A DNA stretch of 64,000 nucleotides. Origin: an uncultured Poribacteria bacterium. GTDB taxonomy: Bacteria > Poribacteria > WGA-4E > WGA-3G. Made by a program: the position numbers and the translations under genes. Below the pieces are notes generated by a model that did no database searches, was not told the DNA's origin, and saw only the letters and a list, made by a program, of their open reading frames with translations. The stretch is from contig OX638352.1 of NCBI GenBank assembly GCA_951813545.1, positions 2,170,001 through 2,234,000 of the forward strand, written 5' to 3'. Within the stretch, counting starts at the first letter, position 1. Each line of letters starts with the position of its first letter. Positions 8,576 to 17,972 of the stretch are shown here, piece by piece.

Positions 8576-9613
8576 TCAGAAACGGGACAAAACTTCGCGA
8601 AGTTGTGAATCTAAATCTACAGGGGGTTCAAAAGGGATGTCAATCGGTTTGCAAGAGATCGCACTCGCATAGATACCCAAAACCGCATTGAACTGGTGTA
8701 ACGCGAGTTTTAGATTCGTCCCGACTGGACGGTTATCATCTTCAATCCAGTCAAACATCGCTTGCGTGAGACGCGCTTGCGCAAGGTCGTTGTTTTCACG
8801 CCATTCATCAGGAGACGTTCGATGGTTTTCCATTTTTCCTTTGGAAAAGATTTCCCACCCTCCGAATTCCTCAAAGAGAACATGGCCGCTTTCACTATAG
8901 GCGGCAACACGACAGTGTTTGTAGATAGCTTCGTCGTCCATGATGCGAGGGGACGTAAAACCGGTGTTCCAGAACCCATAGACACCATTTTCAAACAGGA
9001 CCTGGCACGACGACGCATCCGGGGCTGGATAGGTACTGTCAAGCGACTCAACACCACTCACAGCACCGAAGACACGAACGATCGGAGAATCGTCATTCAG
9101 AGACATCGCCCAATCAATGATATGCGTTCCTTGGGCAGAGAGGTTCATACCACACGAAAAATCTAAAAGGCGAATTTTTCCTAATTCACCATCCTGCACT
9201 ATCTCTCGGCAACTGATAAGTCCGGGGTGCCAGCGGTATTGTTTTCCTACGCCAAATTTCGTAGCGGTTCGCTTTTCCAATTCGCACAGCAAACGCCAAT
9301 CTTCAACACCACAAGCAATTGGCTTTTCGACGAGGCACGCTGGCACGCCAAGTTCTGATACCATCGGCATAAGCTCACGCCACTGATCTGGCATGGTAAC
9401 AAGATGAACAAGGTCAGGTTTCTCTGCTCGGAGCATCTCCTCGGCATTTTCATAGCCGGTAATACCGAAGGTCTCGGAGAATTTTTCGCGTCGGGCGACA
9501 TCCGATCGGTTTGCGCACGCGACTAATTCGCCTTGAGAAATTTGTTGATAGGCATTGGCGTGGCCGTAGGCTCTACCACCGCAACCGATGATCGCGCTCC
9601 GATATTTTGACAT
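8576..9613 (-). CDS. Gfo/Idh/MocA-family NAD(P)-dependent oxidoreductase
   Basis: This 345-residue cytoplasmic oxidoreductase has a Rossmann start (SAIIGCGGRAYG, residues 6-17) and the family EKP motif at 96-98, which holds the catalytic lysine. The C-terminal half is the alpha/beta substrate domain. Relatives oxidise inositols, sugars or sugar acids; the substrate is not predictable here. An AAGGGA ribosome site precedes the ATG. It is upstream of, and on the same strand as, the epimerase and dehydrogenases, but the strong promoter between them suggests a separate transcript. Confidence 0.88.
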   Translation of the reverse strand: MSKYRSAIIGCGGRAYGHANAYQQISQGELVACANRSDVARREKFSETFGITGYENAEEMLRAEKPDLVHLVTMPDQWRELMPMVSELGVPACLVEKPIACGVEDWRLLCELEKRTATKFGVGKQYRWHPGLISCREIVQDGELGKIRLLDFSCGMNLSAQGTHIIDWAMSLNDDSPIVRVFGAVSGVESLDSTYPAPDASSCQVLFENGVYGFWNTGFTSPRIMDDEAIYKHCRVAAYSESGHVLFEEFGGWEIFSKGKMENHRTSPDEWRENNDLAQARLTQAMFDWIEDDNRPVGTNLKLALHQFNAVLGIYASAISCKPIDIPFEPPVDLDSQLREVLSRF

Positions 9614-9779
9614 TATGTGGGTCCCTTAAACTGATAGCAAACGATAAACGGTAAGGCTAAAGACCTCGCCAGCGAAGATTAACTAACACCTTCAAAATAT
9701 CTTTTATTCTACCTTAATGATAACAGAGATGGCAAGAGAAAAATGCGTGCAACTTTGCAGCGAATCTGGTAAAATAGAT

Positions 9780-9897
9780 AGGACTTACGTATTCTGTCTT
9801 AAAGTCCGCTGGTAAGAGGAATTTAAGGGGTTTAAAATACGGAAATTACCTCTTTTGTGCCTAAATGTCCGATATTTGCTCAATTTGCGTAAGTCCT
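9780..9897. mobile_element. MITE-like element with AGGACTTACG terminal inverted repeats
   Basis: A 118-bp stretch is bounded by AGGACTTACG and its exact complement CGTAAGTCCT, and flanked by the 3-bp direct repeat GAT (9777-9779 and 9898-9900). It contains no gene. Similar GGACTTACG ends are known from transposon-derived miniature elements. It lies just upstream of the LamG gene and makes up much of the 9614-9941 gap; nothing else is recognised there. Confidence 0.65.
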
Positions 9898-9941
9898 GAT
9901 AGAGTAAGCGAATGAGTGATAATGCAAGGAGGAGGTTTAAC

Positions 9942-10700
9942 ATGAAAAAGATAACTGTTTTAATGCTCTTTATGAGCACTTTTTGTTATTTCGGAATCAC
10001 CAGTGCCAGTGCTGACGCGATAGGGGTCTGGCTATTTGATGAAGGTGTCGGCGAAATCATTAAGGATGTATCAGGTAACGGACATCATGGTGAAATCGTT
10101 GGTGAGGTAGCACGAGCTGCTGGAAAATTTGAGGGAGCACTCGAATTTGACGGTGGTCATGTCCTCGTGCCGCATGCGGATGTCATGAACCTCAGGCAGT
10201 GGACAATGACTGCCTGGATAAAAGTCCCTAAGATAGTCGATCCATACCAAGTTATTCTTGGCAAAGAGGCATGGCCTGATCGAAATTATACGATGTGGAT
10301 CCGCCCAGGTGTGATGACATTCGGGTTCACACTCCCCGGCGGTGCACAAGACTTGCAAGTAGGCAGCAAAGTGGTAACCGACAATCAATGGCACTTCGTT
10401 GCAGGCGTATATGATGAGAAAAACCTCATTCCTTACGTCGATGGCGAGCGATTTAATCCACGAGGTGCCGCTGGAAAACCAGCAACAAGCGGCGCACCTT
10501 TGATTATCGGCGCACAAGGACCCAACGGAAGAAACGGCCCCTTGAAAGGTATCATTGATGAGGTCGCCGTTTATAACACCGCGTTAGATGAAGACGAGAT
10601 CACCAAAGTAATGGAAGGACTCACAAAGCAATTTCAGGCAGTGGAAGCGGTAGGAAAATTAGCCGTAACATGGGGATATATTAAAAAAAGTAGCAAGTAG
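9942..10700 (+). CDS. Secreted LamG-domain (concanavalin-like) protein
   Basis: The start at ATG 9942 follows a GGAGGAGG ribosome site; an upstream in-frame ATG at 9912 lacks one. Residues 1-24 are a signal peptide ending near SASA. The rest (about 25-225) is a LamG/concanavalin-like jelly-roll domain with the repeat-style motifs DVSGNGHHGE, LEFDGGHVLVP, WTMTAWIKVP, WHFVAGVYD and IIDEVAVYNTAL. Such domains bind carbohydrates or other ligands outside the cytoplasm. The C-terminal tail ends KLAVTWGYIKKSSK, a short Trp-Gly-Lys tail of unknown role. It may be monocistronic, with a hairpin downstream. Confidence 0.85.
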   Translation: MKKITVLMLFMSTFCYFGITSASADAIGVWLFDEGVGEIIKDVSGNGHHGEIVGEVARAAGKFEGALEFDGGHVLVPHADVMNLRQWTMTAWIKVPKIVDPYQVILGKEAWPDRNYTMWIRPGVMTFGFTLPGGAQDLQVGSKVVTDNQWHFVAGVYDEKNLIPYVDGERFNPRGAAGKPATSGAPLIIGAQGPNGRNGPLKGIIDEVAVYNTALDEDEITKVMEGLTKQFQAVEAVGKLAVTWGYIKKSSK

Positions 10701-10719
10701 TCCTACGATTGAGAATCGC

Positions 10720-10750
10720 GCCACAATTTATAAAATTGTGGCGTTACAAA
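10720..10750 (+). terminator. Hairpin terminator after the LamG gene
   Basis: CGCCACAATTT and AAATTGTGGCG form an 11-bp stem around a 3-nt loop about 25 nt after the LamG stop. The tail is only weakly T-rich, so termination strength is uncertain. The rest of the gap to 11,037 shows AT-rich sequence and no recognised feature. Confidence 0.65.
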
Positions 10751-11037
10751 AATATATGTAAACACAAAGTCCCAATTCTTCGTTTTTAGTCAAGATTGTG
10801 AATCATGCGATTTAGGCATTTATGAGAACTTCAGTGTAGTGTTGGGTTTCATTTGTGCTCAATCCAACCTATAGGCCCCATAGCTGCATTGGAATCTCTA
10901 AAATGTTCCTTATTGTACTGAAATCACGTTGCAAAATTTATATTTACTGTTATTGGGATAAAATCCCCTAAATTACCCAAACTTTCGTACCATCTGCTGA
11001 AATACGGAAAATACGAAAACAATCGAGAATACACGTT

Positions 11038-14000
11038 TTGAAAAACCCTTTGTCGAAATTCGCAGTTCGCCAAAACCTGCTTTTAAAAATTGGACTTATC
11101 TTCATCATCGTAATTTCCTTAACGTCTGACATTGCCGTAAGTCGCATTGCTGAAGAAACGGAAACCAAAGACGAAACGCAAAAAGCCCCCACAACCCCTC
11201 GCCAACGCGCTACCGTGCCTTCCGACGAACCCGAAACACCTTTGGAAAGTCAGAACTTTACCGAGTTTGGATTGTTCAACCAAAATCTTCTCAACAGAGG
11301 TAGCGAATCAAAGCATTTCATTTGGCAGGATGAAAAGGAACAGGTTGAGGTCCCCGATGAAGCCGAGGCGGGAAAAAATCTCCTCATACAACCCTATCTG
11401 GACAGTCTGCAGAGATGGCGGAACCCACCTGAATTAACTGATATTAGCAAACTTTACAATTGGAAACCGAAGGCAACGCGCGATGAAAAGGGCATCGCCC
11501 TCCCGATGGATTCCAACCTTCGGATAACCCTTTTACAGTCCGTAACCGTAGAGGCAAACAAAACACACTATTTCGGTGAAGGCGACCTGAATCGATACGG
11601 CGGGTATGGTTACGGTGGTTACGGTGGCTACTCATCAGGACTCGACTTAGGGCTCACTTCATCCTATGGTTACGAGGACTTCGGCTACGGCAGCAGCTTT
11701 GGTGGTGGATACGGTTCGGGATATGGGAGTGGCTACAGCAGCTACGGCTCAAGCTACGGTTCAAGTTATGGTGGTTATAGTGGATACGGTAGCGGTGGTG
11801 TTCCGCGTGCGACAGGTTTCAATCTACGCCAGGTTCAGCAGTTGGGTCTCCACGGTCGTGTCGGACAACGGACGCATATCGCAGTCGATTATAGTGCAGG
11901 TGGCAGTAGCTTCGGTGGCGGCGGATATGGCGGTGGATATGGCGGATACGGTGGGGGGTATGGCGGTGGATATGGTCTCGGCGGTGCCAAGGAACAGAAA
12001 ATTAAAATCTGGTACGAAGGCAAACCGGAGGACATCATAAAAACCATCTCCTTCGGCGACATAACACTCAGTCTGCCGAACACCCGTTTTTTAAATATCA
12101 ACCGGAATTTGTTCGGACTTGAGGGTGTTTTTGAATGGAAAAACACGCGTCTTACCGCCTTCGGTTCTCGAAGTAAGGGAATACGTGAGGTGCGTACCTT
12201 CCGTGGGCAGTCACGGCGTGCTGGTGGAGGTTACGGCGGTTATGGGGGGCGTGGAATTCAGATTCCAGACGCTAATTACGTCAAGAATCGATTCTACCTC
12301 ATCCATAGAGGTGAAGACGGTTTATTCCATGAGGCATATCTCCCTATCAAATCGGGGAGTGAGCAAATCTATATTGACGACGGTGTTGTAGGAAACAATC
12401 AGGGAGGTCAAAGAACGAGTCGAGGTTACTTCAATCCTCAATTCTCCGGTCAAGACTACAATATCGACTACGAAACCGGTGAAATAGAATTCCTTTCCCC
12501 AGTCTCCGCCAATTATACGATTGTCGTTGCGTATGAATATTTAGGCGGTGGTGGCGGCACTGTCGGTAAGCCAGAGGGGGTTTTCGTCGATGAAAACGGC
12601 GATGGCACGATTGATGAAGAAGGTGAGGAAGTCGGCTATATCGTGCTAAAAGATAAGGGGTTTCGTGGGTCGGAGGCAACAAACGTCTACAGCCTCGGCA
12701 ACCGCAATATTAGCCCTCGCGATTTCCAACTCCTGCTCCTCCGCCAAGGGCAAAGCGAAACCTTCCAGACAAGCAGTGGTTCCGTTCCGTACATCGAAAT
12801 CTTCGGTCTGGATCAAAACGGCGATGGCAATGTCGATGCGCAATTTATAGACTATGACAGGGGCTTACTTCGTTTCCCGACAACACACGGGAGAACTCCA
12901 TTTCAAATCACAGAGTCAAGCCATCCATATTACGACTACCGTGATTCGCTCAATAACAGCGCTATCTATCTTGAAGGGACACGAACGGATGCCCAAATTT
13001 ATACAATTATAGCGGACTACGCATATCAATCGGAGACATATAATGTAGGACTGTTTGTAATTCCAAATAGCGAGGAGGTCAGGTTGAACGGTCAACTCCT
13101 GACTCGCGATACCGACTATATGATGCTTTATGAGGTTGGGACAATCCGCTTCTTCAGACAACTTGACGAGTTTGATGAGATCGTCGTGGAATTTGAAAAA
13201 ACACCTTTTGGTGGCTCATCGCAACAAGCTGTAGCCGGAGTTTGGCTAGAATATACACATAAACCGAAACCTAAATCGGAGACAGAACAAAGTCTTGAAG
13301 ATAGATTCAATCGGCTCGGGGGCATCCAAGGGATGGAGTCGGGTATCCTTGGTGAAGGAAGAGATGCTTTCGGCAGGGGACTGTCAGGCGGGCTGCAAGG
13401 GCGCACTGGGGGTCTCGGAAGAAGCTCCGGATTTGGCAGAGGCTTCGGTGGCGGGTTTGGCGGTGGTGGATTTGGCGGTGGCTATAGTAGCTACGGTAGT
13501 CTCGGTGGTCGGTCCCGGAGTTCCTACGGTGGTTATGGCGGTGGGATGAATTATTTCAATCCGGTCTTTCAAAAAGGATTTATGCTTTCAACCGGTTATA
13601 TCTTGAATACCGGTCAAAAACCGGCAGAGATACCGGATGTAAACAGTGTTCCAAACCGTTTGCAAGCCTTCAACATAAACACGAGTTTCGGAAGGGAATT
13701 TAACGTTGCCGGCATCTTAAATCTGTTGCCCTTAGTTAACATGAGAAACCTCCCACTCTCGCTTGACTTCAGCGGAGAAGCAGCGTATTCACACAACAAT
13801 CCAAATAGCATCGGAGTTGCACTCATTGATAGCATGGAAGGGGCAAAGGAATCAACGACGGTGCCAACATTAAAGTACAACTGGAAGCCCAGCAGCGTCC
13901 CACACCTATCAGATGAAGATGCTACTTACAGTATTATACCGACGGATGAAAACAGAGCGATCTTTAAGGTTCTGCTGAAAGACAAAAACGAATCGGAAGC

Positions 14001-17000
14001 GAGAGGAAACTATATGCGGAACCGCGACGTGCCAGCCTCGTCAATTCAACCTCTCTCCCTCTCGACCGAAGAACGTCTTATTATGGAACTCGGCTACAAT
14101 TTCACAGACATCATCGCCGAGTGGGGAGGCTTCTCAAACGGTATCTCAGCATCCGGCGTAGACTATTCGGAACGCAGCTTCGTCGAAATCTGGATGCGCG
14201 TACAAGGTGATGATAATGTTACACTTCACCTGAACCTTGGGGTCGTAAACGAAGACGTAGATGCTGACCAACGGTTGGACAGCGAAGATCTCCCCAACAC
14301 TCTAACGGATACAAATGGCGACGGAAGCGTCGATGCACTGGATTTGGACTTAGAGAACCTTTCAGACGCTGATCGTTACCGTGGAAACGGTGCTCTCGAT
14401 ACAAGCGAGGACGTAGGATGGAATTACGACGGTCCGCTTGAAAGAACACCTATCGGTGCGGGTAACCAGATTCTGGATAGCGAAGATCTCAACGGTGATG
14501 GTGTCCTTGACGGCATAGATGCCTATTTTGAAATTTCAATACCACTGAATGAGATTCCCAAAGAATGGGTTAAAAGCAAAAACGCAAATGGTTGGATGTT
14601 CCTCAGTATTCCGCTCTCTAAATTTACGCCAGCAGGCTCCCGTCTACCAAGTCTCGTTTTCGTGCAACACTTCCGATTTTGGCTAAGCAAAAACGCACCG
14701 GGCAACGTAGATGGTACGTTCCAGTGGGCATCCATCGAAATTGTTGGAAACAAATGGCAACAGGGGATTATAACCCGGGCAAGTTCTGTAGGAGGGGTTT
14801 CTAACCCCGATTCCTTGGAGTCCATAATTAGTAATCCAGAACTCGCTGCTACTGGAGAAACCTTGTCAACAAGCACAATCGTGGAAGACACTTTGGAAAG
14901 GTTCATCGTTGGTACAAAGGACAACTTCAGTTATGACGCGTACCAAAGCGCGTATCTGGATATTGAGGATAATGAACTCTTCAAAAAATTACATCCATTC
15001 ACAGCCACCTCACTCGGTTTCCAAACACAACAGCAACGTGAACAGACGCTTAGCCTCGAATACTATCTTTTTCCCGGTTCCTACGGTGTCACCTCCAAGC
15101 AACTGAAAGGGTTAACACAAAGCGAGGGACAAGACTTCAGCAAACACGACACTTTGCGATTCTGGCTCTATGGCGATAAAAGCGATACAACCTTTGTTTT
15201 ACAACTTGCACCAACTGTCCGAACCGGTTATCGCAGCTCCTTTTATAGTTCAGATCCGTTTATTAATCAGAGAGAGGAAGAAGAGGTCAACATTTTCGAG
15301 AATCTAACGGACTACTACGAATATACGGTACCGATCGACTTTGAGGGATGGAAGTTGATTGAAATCGATTTACGTGACCAGCACAGAAACGTCTATCCGG
15401 ACCTGAACGAAACGGATCCCACATCCATTTCTCCTGAATCAGTTGGTGGAGAAACCAATGACGTGGTGCCCGTGCCCACAACCGACACCGCAGGCGCAGA
15501 TGATGCACCAGATGGACAGCCCGATGGTTTCACAGTCAGAGGTAGAAACAGCACACGACTCTCCATTAAAAACATTGGTGGTATCCTGTTGGGTATCCGT
15601 AACGACACTGGACGTGAAATCAGTGGCGAGATCTGGGTAAATGAGATCCATCTTGGCGATCCACTCGTCCGCGCTGGGTGGGCGCGCCGGGGGAACATGT
15701 CAATGTCCCTCGGTCGTATCGCTAAATTACGTGGGGGTTACGCCAGTCAAGACAAAGACTTTGAAAGCGGTGCAGGCGAAGTGGGTAGACAACGGCTTTC
15801 TTCACGGGGATATAGCACCACAAATGACGACTTCAATATCGATGCAGACATCACGCTGTTCCCATGGCTACCGATCCGATACGGCATTCGACGGCAGAAT
15901 ACTGAAACCGAGAGTCAGCGCGGCAGTTACAGCAGCTTCCAGAGCGGGAAAAGTGAAATCCGTACCCGAGATTTCTCCGTCCAATTTAATCAAAATCCGT
16001 ATCCCAACCTTGGCTTTGCATACAACTATCAAGACTTTTGGAACGAACGCCAAGGCACGCAAATCAGCCATCTCTATACCGGCAGTTTCCGATATGAACT
16101 CAGTTCAAAACTCGGGGTCAACGCCCAATATCGGCATGAAGATTTGCTTGCAAAGCCCGAAACTGCAACAGATACAGCTTCGACTTCAACATCCTATTAT
16201 AGTTACGGCTATGGCAGAAATCGGGACGAGAAAACCGATAGCGGCACAATAACATTCAATATCAGTCCGACAAATATCTTCAGTCTGAACCCAAGTTATG
16301 ATATCCGCCGAACACTTGAAAGACGGGAAGATCAGAACAATAGGACAAGCTTTGTAAGCAATATACCGACAGAGCCTGAAACTTCCGAATCCGAAGAAGA
16401 GGAATCTCCAGAAGAGGTCAAATGGTCAATCGCCGAGCGAGAACATCGTCTATCCCTCACACCACGCTTGAATCGGGATTTGCTCGGCATGCGTCCCACT
16501 GTAACAAGTCGTATGAATTTCCGTGAGAATTGGTTCAGAGAACAAAAAAATGCTTCACTCAATGGAAACGTCAGCGTCGGCGTAAACCTCCGCGTTCAAA
16601 AATGGTTTGAATGGCTTTTTAGGAAAAAAACGCCGGAAACCGAAAGTCCACCAAACGGCTCTCAAGATGGAACATCTCCTTCTTTAGAAGACACTCCCAC
16701 AGAACCGTTGGAAGATAACACAGGTCCGAAAACAATTGAGCAGTTGCGAGCGAATGGTATTGATGAAACACAAATCCAAGAATTAGAAGAAAATCGCGGC
16801 GACTGGATTGAGCGCGATAAAGGTGAACCGCTTCCTACTGGCGCGATGGAAAATCCCGAAGCACAAGGAGCTGTAGTCCCGAAGGCTCAGGAAGGTATCC
16901 TACATCGGACCCTAAAAAGCTTTACTGTTAGCACCAATGCAAACTTCACTGCTACCGAATCGTACCGGGACCTCGCATCGGGGTTGTCAGTCCTAGAAAT

Positions 17001-17724
17001 CTGGTCGCTTGAACAAGACGCGAAAGAACGGACAAATTCCCGGCGCAGCAATCGCTACACGTTACGTAGTTCGGTAGACCCGTGGAGTTGGGCATCTCTC
17101 GGTACAAACTTCAGTACTTCCGATAGTTTTCGGAAAAGTTCAGGAACTACCTACACACAACACGCTGAATCGTACGAAACCGACCTAAAACTGAAAATCC
17201 AAGAGACCTCCAGTCTTCAACTCCGCTATAGTTTTACAAAGCGAGATAACACAACATCAAAAGCCTCTCTCGGTGACAGTAAGGCACACATTCCATCACT
17301 GAGTTGGATACAGACATGGGGTAAAGAGACTCGGACGGCATTAGGGATACGGACAACACTCCGAGATCAGCAGCGAAGTGGTATTCGGGCGAATGCCCTG
17401 ATCATCACACCGAATCTGAGCGTTGACTATCGCTACCGTACAGAAAACGGTATACGGGTACCGTTTTTCGGTAGAATCCCTCTGAAACATGATTTAGAAG
17501 TGACAAACACCCTCTCCTGGGCTATCCGCAGAGAGCGATTCGGCGCAAACCGAGAGGAGCGTTCGGAGCGTTACGAGACGACTTTGCGCGTCGGTTACAA
17601 AATCAGCACTCATATCACAGCGAATTTCCACCTCGGCCTGAGTTACAACCACGACAGGGTTGAAGAAGGCAGAGACTTCCTTTCCATCGCAAGTGCACTG
17701 ACCGTCCGCGGCGAAATCCAATAA
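11038..17724 (+). CDS. sprA: SprA/Sov-family outer membrane translocon protein
   Basis: The 2,228-residue product resembles SprA (Sov), the giant beta-barrel translocon of type IX secretion, which is about 2,400 residues in Bacteroidota. Matching parts include LGLHGRVGQRTHIAVDY, KIWYEGKPEDIIKTISFGD, the TRFLNINRNLFGLEGVFEWK region (about 340-365), the IWVNEIHLGDP turn, and long beta-strand stretches to the C terminus. Residues about 15-35 are a signal or anchor. Gly/Tyr-rich insertions occur at about 187-254, 287-317 and 783-838. Four NGDG motifs resembling EF-hand or dockerin calcium loops lie near 519, 592, 1092 and 1151. The start is a TTG with no clear ribosome site. PorU-like and PorV genes lie 29-35 kb away. 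Confidence 0.85.
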   Translation: MKNPLSKFAVRQNLLLKIGLIFIIVISLTSDIAVSRIAEETETKDETQKAPTTPRQRATVPSDEPETPLESQNFTEFGLFNQNLLNRGSESKHFIWQDEKEQVEVPDEAEAGKNLLIQPYLDSLQRWRNPPELTDISKLYNWKPKATRDEKGIALPMDSNLRITLLQSVTVEANKTHYFGEGDLNRYGGYGYGGYGGYSSGLDLGLTSSYGYEDFGYGSSFGGGYGSGYGSGYSSYGSSYGSSYGGYSGYGSGGVPRATGFNLRQVQQLGLHGRVGQRTHIAVDYSAGGSSFGGGGYGGGYGGYGGGYGGGYGLGGAKEQKIKIWYEGKPEDIIKTISFGDITLSLPNTRFLNINRNLFGLEGVFEWKNTRLTAFGSRSKGIREVRTFRGQSRRAGGGYGGYGGRGIQIPDANYVKNRFYLIHRGEDGLFHEAYLPIKSGSEQIYIDDGVVGNNQGGQRTSRGYFNPQFSGQDYNIDYETGEIEFLSPVSANYTIVVAYEYLGGGGGTVGKPEGVFVDENGDGTIDEEGEEVGYIVLKDKGFRGSEATNVYSLGNRNISPRDFQLLLLRQGQSETFQTSSGSVPYIEIFGLDQNGDGNVDAQFIDYDRGLLRFPTTHGRTPFQITESSHPYYDYRDSLNNSAIYLEGTRTDAQIYTIIADYAYQSETYNVGLFVIPNSEEVRLNGQLLTRDTDYMMLYEVGTIRFFRQLDEFDEIVVEFEKTPFGGSSQQAVAGVWLEYTHKPKPKSETEQSLEDRFNRLGGIQGMESGILGEGRDAFGRGLSGGLQGRTGGLGRSSGFGRGFGGGFGGGGFGGGYSSYGSLGGRSRSSYGGYGGGMNYFNPVFQKGFMLSTGYILNTGQKPAEIPDVNSVPNRLQAFNINTSFGREFNVAGILNLLPLVNMRNLPLSLDFSGEAAYSHNNPNSIGVALIDSMEGAKESTTVPTLKYNWKPSSVPHLSDEDATYSIIPTDENRAIFKVLLKDKNESEARGNYMRNRDVPASSIQPLSLSTEERLIMELGYNFTDIIAEWGGFSNGISASGVDYSERSFVEIWMRVQGDDNVTLHLNLGVVNEDVDADQRLDSEDLPNTLTDTNGDGSVDALDLDLENLSDADRYRGNGALDTSEDVGWNYDGPLERTPIGAGNQILDSEDLNGDGVLDGIDAYFEISIPLNEIPKEWVKSKNANGWMFLSIPLSKFTPAGSRLPSLVFVQHFRFWLSKNAPGNVDGTFQWASIEIVGNKWQQGIITRASSVGGVSNPDSLESIISNPELAATGETLSTSTIVEDTLERFIVGTKDNFSYDAYQSAYLDIEDNELFKKLHPFTATSLGFQTQQQREQTLSLEYYLFPGSYGVTSKQLKGLTQSEGQDFSKHDTLRFWLYGDKSDTTFVLQLAPTVRTGYRSSFYSSDPFINQREEEEVNIFENLTDYYEYTVPIDFEGWKLIEIDLRDQHRNVYPDLNETDPTSISPESVGGETNDVVPVPTTDTAGADDAPDGQPDGFTVRGRNSTRLSIKNIGGILLGIRNDTGREISGEIWVNEIHLGDPLVRAGWARRGNMSMSLGRIAKLRGGYASQDKDFESGAGEVGRQRLSSRGYSTTNDDFNIDADITLFPWLPIRYGIRRQNTETESQRGSYSSFQSGKSEIRTRDFSVQFNQNPYPNLGFAYNYQDFWNERQGTQISHLYTGSFRYELSSKLGVNAQYRHEDLLAKPETATDTASTSTSYYSYGYGRNRDEKTDSGTITFNISPTNIFSLNPSYDIRRTLERREDQNNRTSFVSNIPTEPETSESEEEESPEEVKWSIAEREHRLSLTPRLNRDLLGMRPTVTSRMNFRENWFREQKNASLNGNVSVGVNLRVQKWFEWLFRKKTPETESPPNGSQDGTSPSLEDTPTEPLEDNTGPKTIEQLRANGIDETQIQELEENRGDWIERDKGEPLPTGAMENPEAQGAVVPKAQEGILHRTLKSFTVSTNANFTATESYRDLASGLSVLEIWSLEQDAKERTNSRRSNRYTLRSSVDPWSWASLGTNFSTSDSFRKSSGTTYTQHAESYETDLKLKIQETSSLQLRYSFTKRDNTTSKASLGDSKAHIPSLSWIQTWGKETRTALGIRTTLRDQQRSGIRANALIITPNLSVDYRYRTENGIRVPFFGRIPLKHDLEVTNTLSWAIRRERFGANREERSERYETTLRVGYKISTHITANFHLGLSYNHDRVEEGRDFLSIASALTVRGEIQ
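14788..14808 (+). repeat. In-frame GTAGG-type palindrome within sprA
   Basis: GTAGGAGGGGTTTCTAACCCC contains GGGGTT/AACCCC arms and reads in frame as VGGVSNP. It resembles the GTAGG-starting palindromes elsewhere in the window, though with shorter arms. Confidence 0.5.
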
Positions 17725-17819
17725 TTTCTAACTATAGGTTTCTCGTTTAAGTCGGCACCCAATCGTTAAAATGGACAAAAAACTGAAAACTAAATAGCCC
17801 TATGACGGACAGAAAAAAA

Positions 17820-17848
17820 TTGATAAGAAAAAAAATTTATGATATGCT
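17820..17848 (+). promoter_or_regulatory. Sigma-70-type promoter for the GH2 gene
   Basis: TTGATA (17820-17825), a 17-nt spacer and TATGCT (17843-17848) lie about 125 nt before the GH2 start, upstream of the repeats that fill the leader. Confidence 0.55.
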
Positions 17849-17858
17849 GGTGTGAATA

Positions 17859-17956
17859 GTCAGTTGTAGGAGCGAGTTGTGCTCGCGATTGCAGAGGTTT
17901 TTGTTTAGAAACAACCTCTTCTGACCGACTACCGACAACTGATAACTGACAACTAA
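17859..17956. repeat. TCAGTTATCAG-type repeat with nested GTAGGAGCGAG palindrome
   Basis: Arms of the AGTCAGTTGT and ACAACTGATAACTGAC type enclose GTAGGAGCGAGTTGTGCTCGC (17866 onward), with AGAGGTTTTTG and AACAACCTCT in the middle. Related copies are near 20,755, 22,092 and 46,328. It lies in the leader between sprA and the GH2 gene. Confidence 0.6.
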
Positions 17957-17972
17957 TAAAAAAAGGAAAAAA

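Noticed and set aside
9785..9979. 64-codon ORF on the minus strand
   Set aside because: It lies in the MITE-like element and the LamG start region, with no ribosome site or recognisable protein.
11889..12146. Pro-rich ORF antisense to sprA
   Set aside because: It is the complement of the Gly-rich coding repeats; the sprA frame is clearly the real one.
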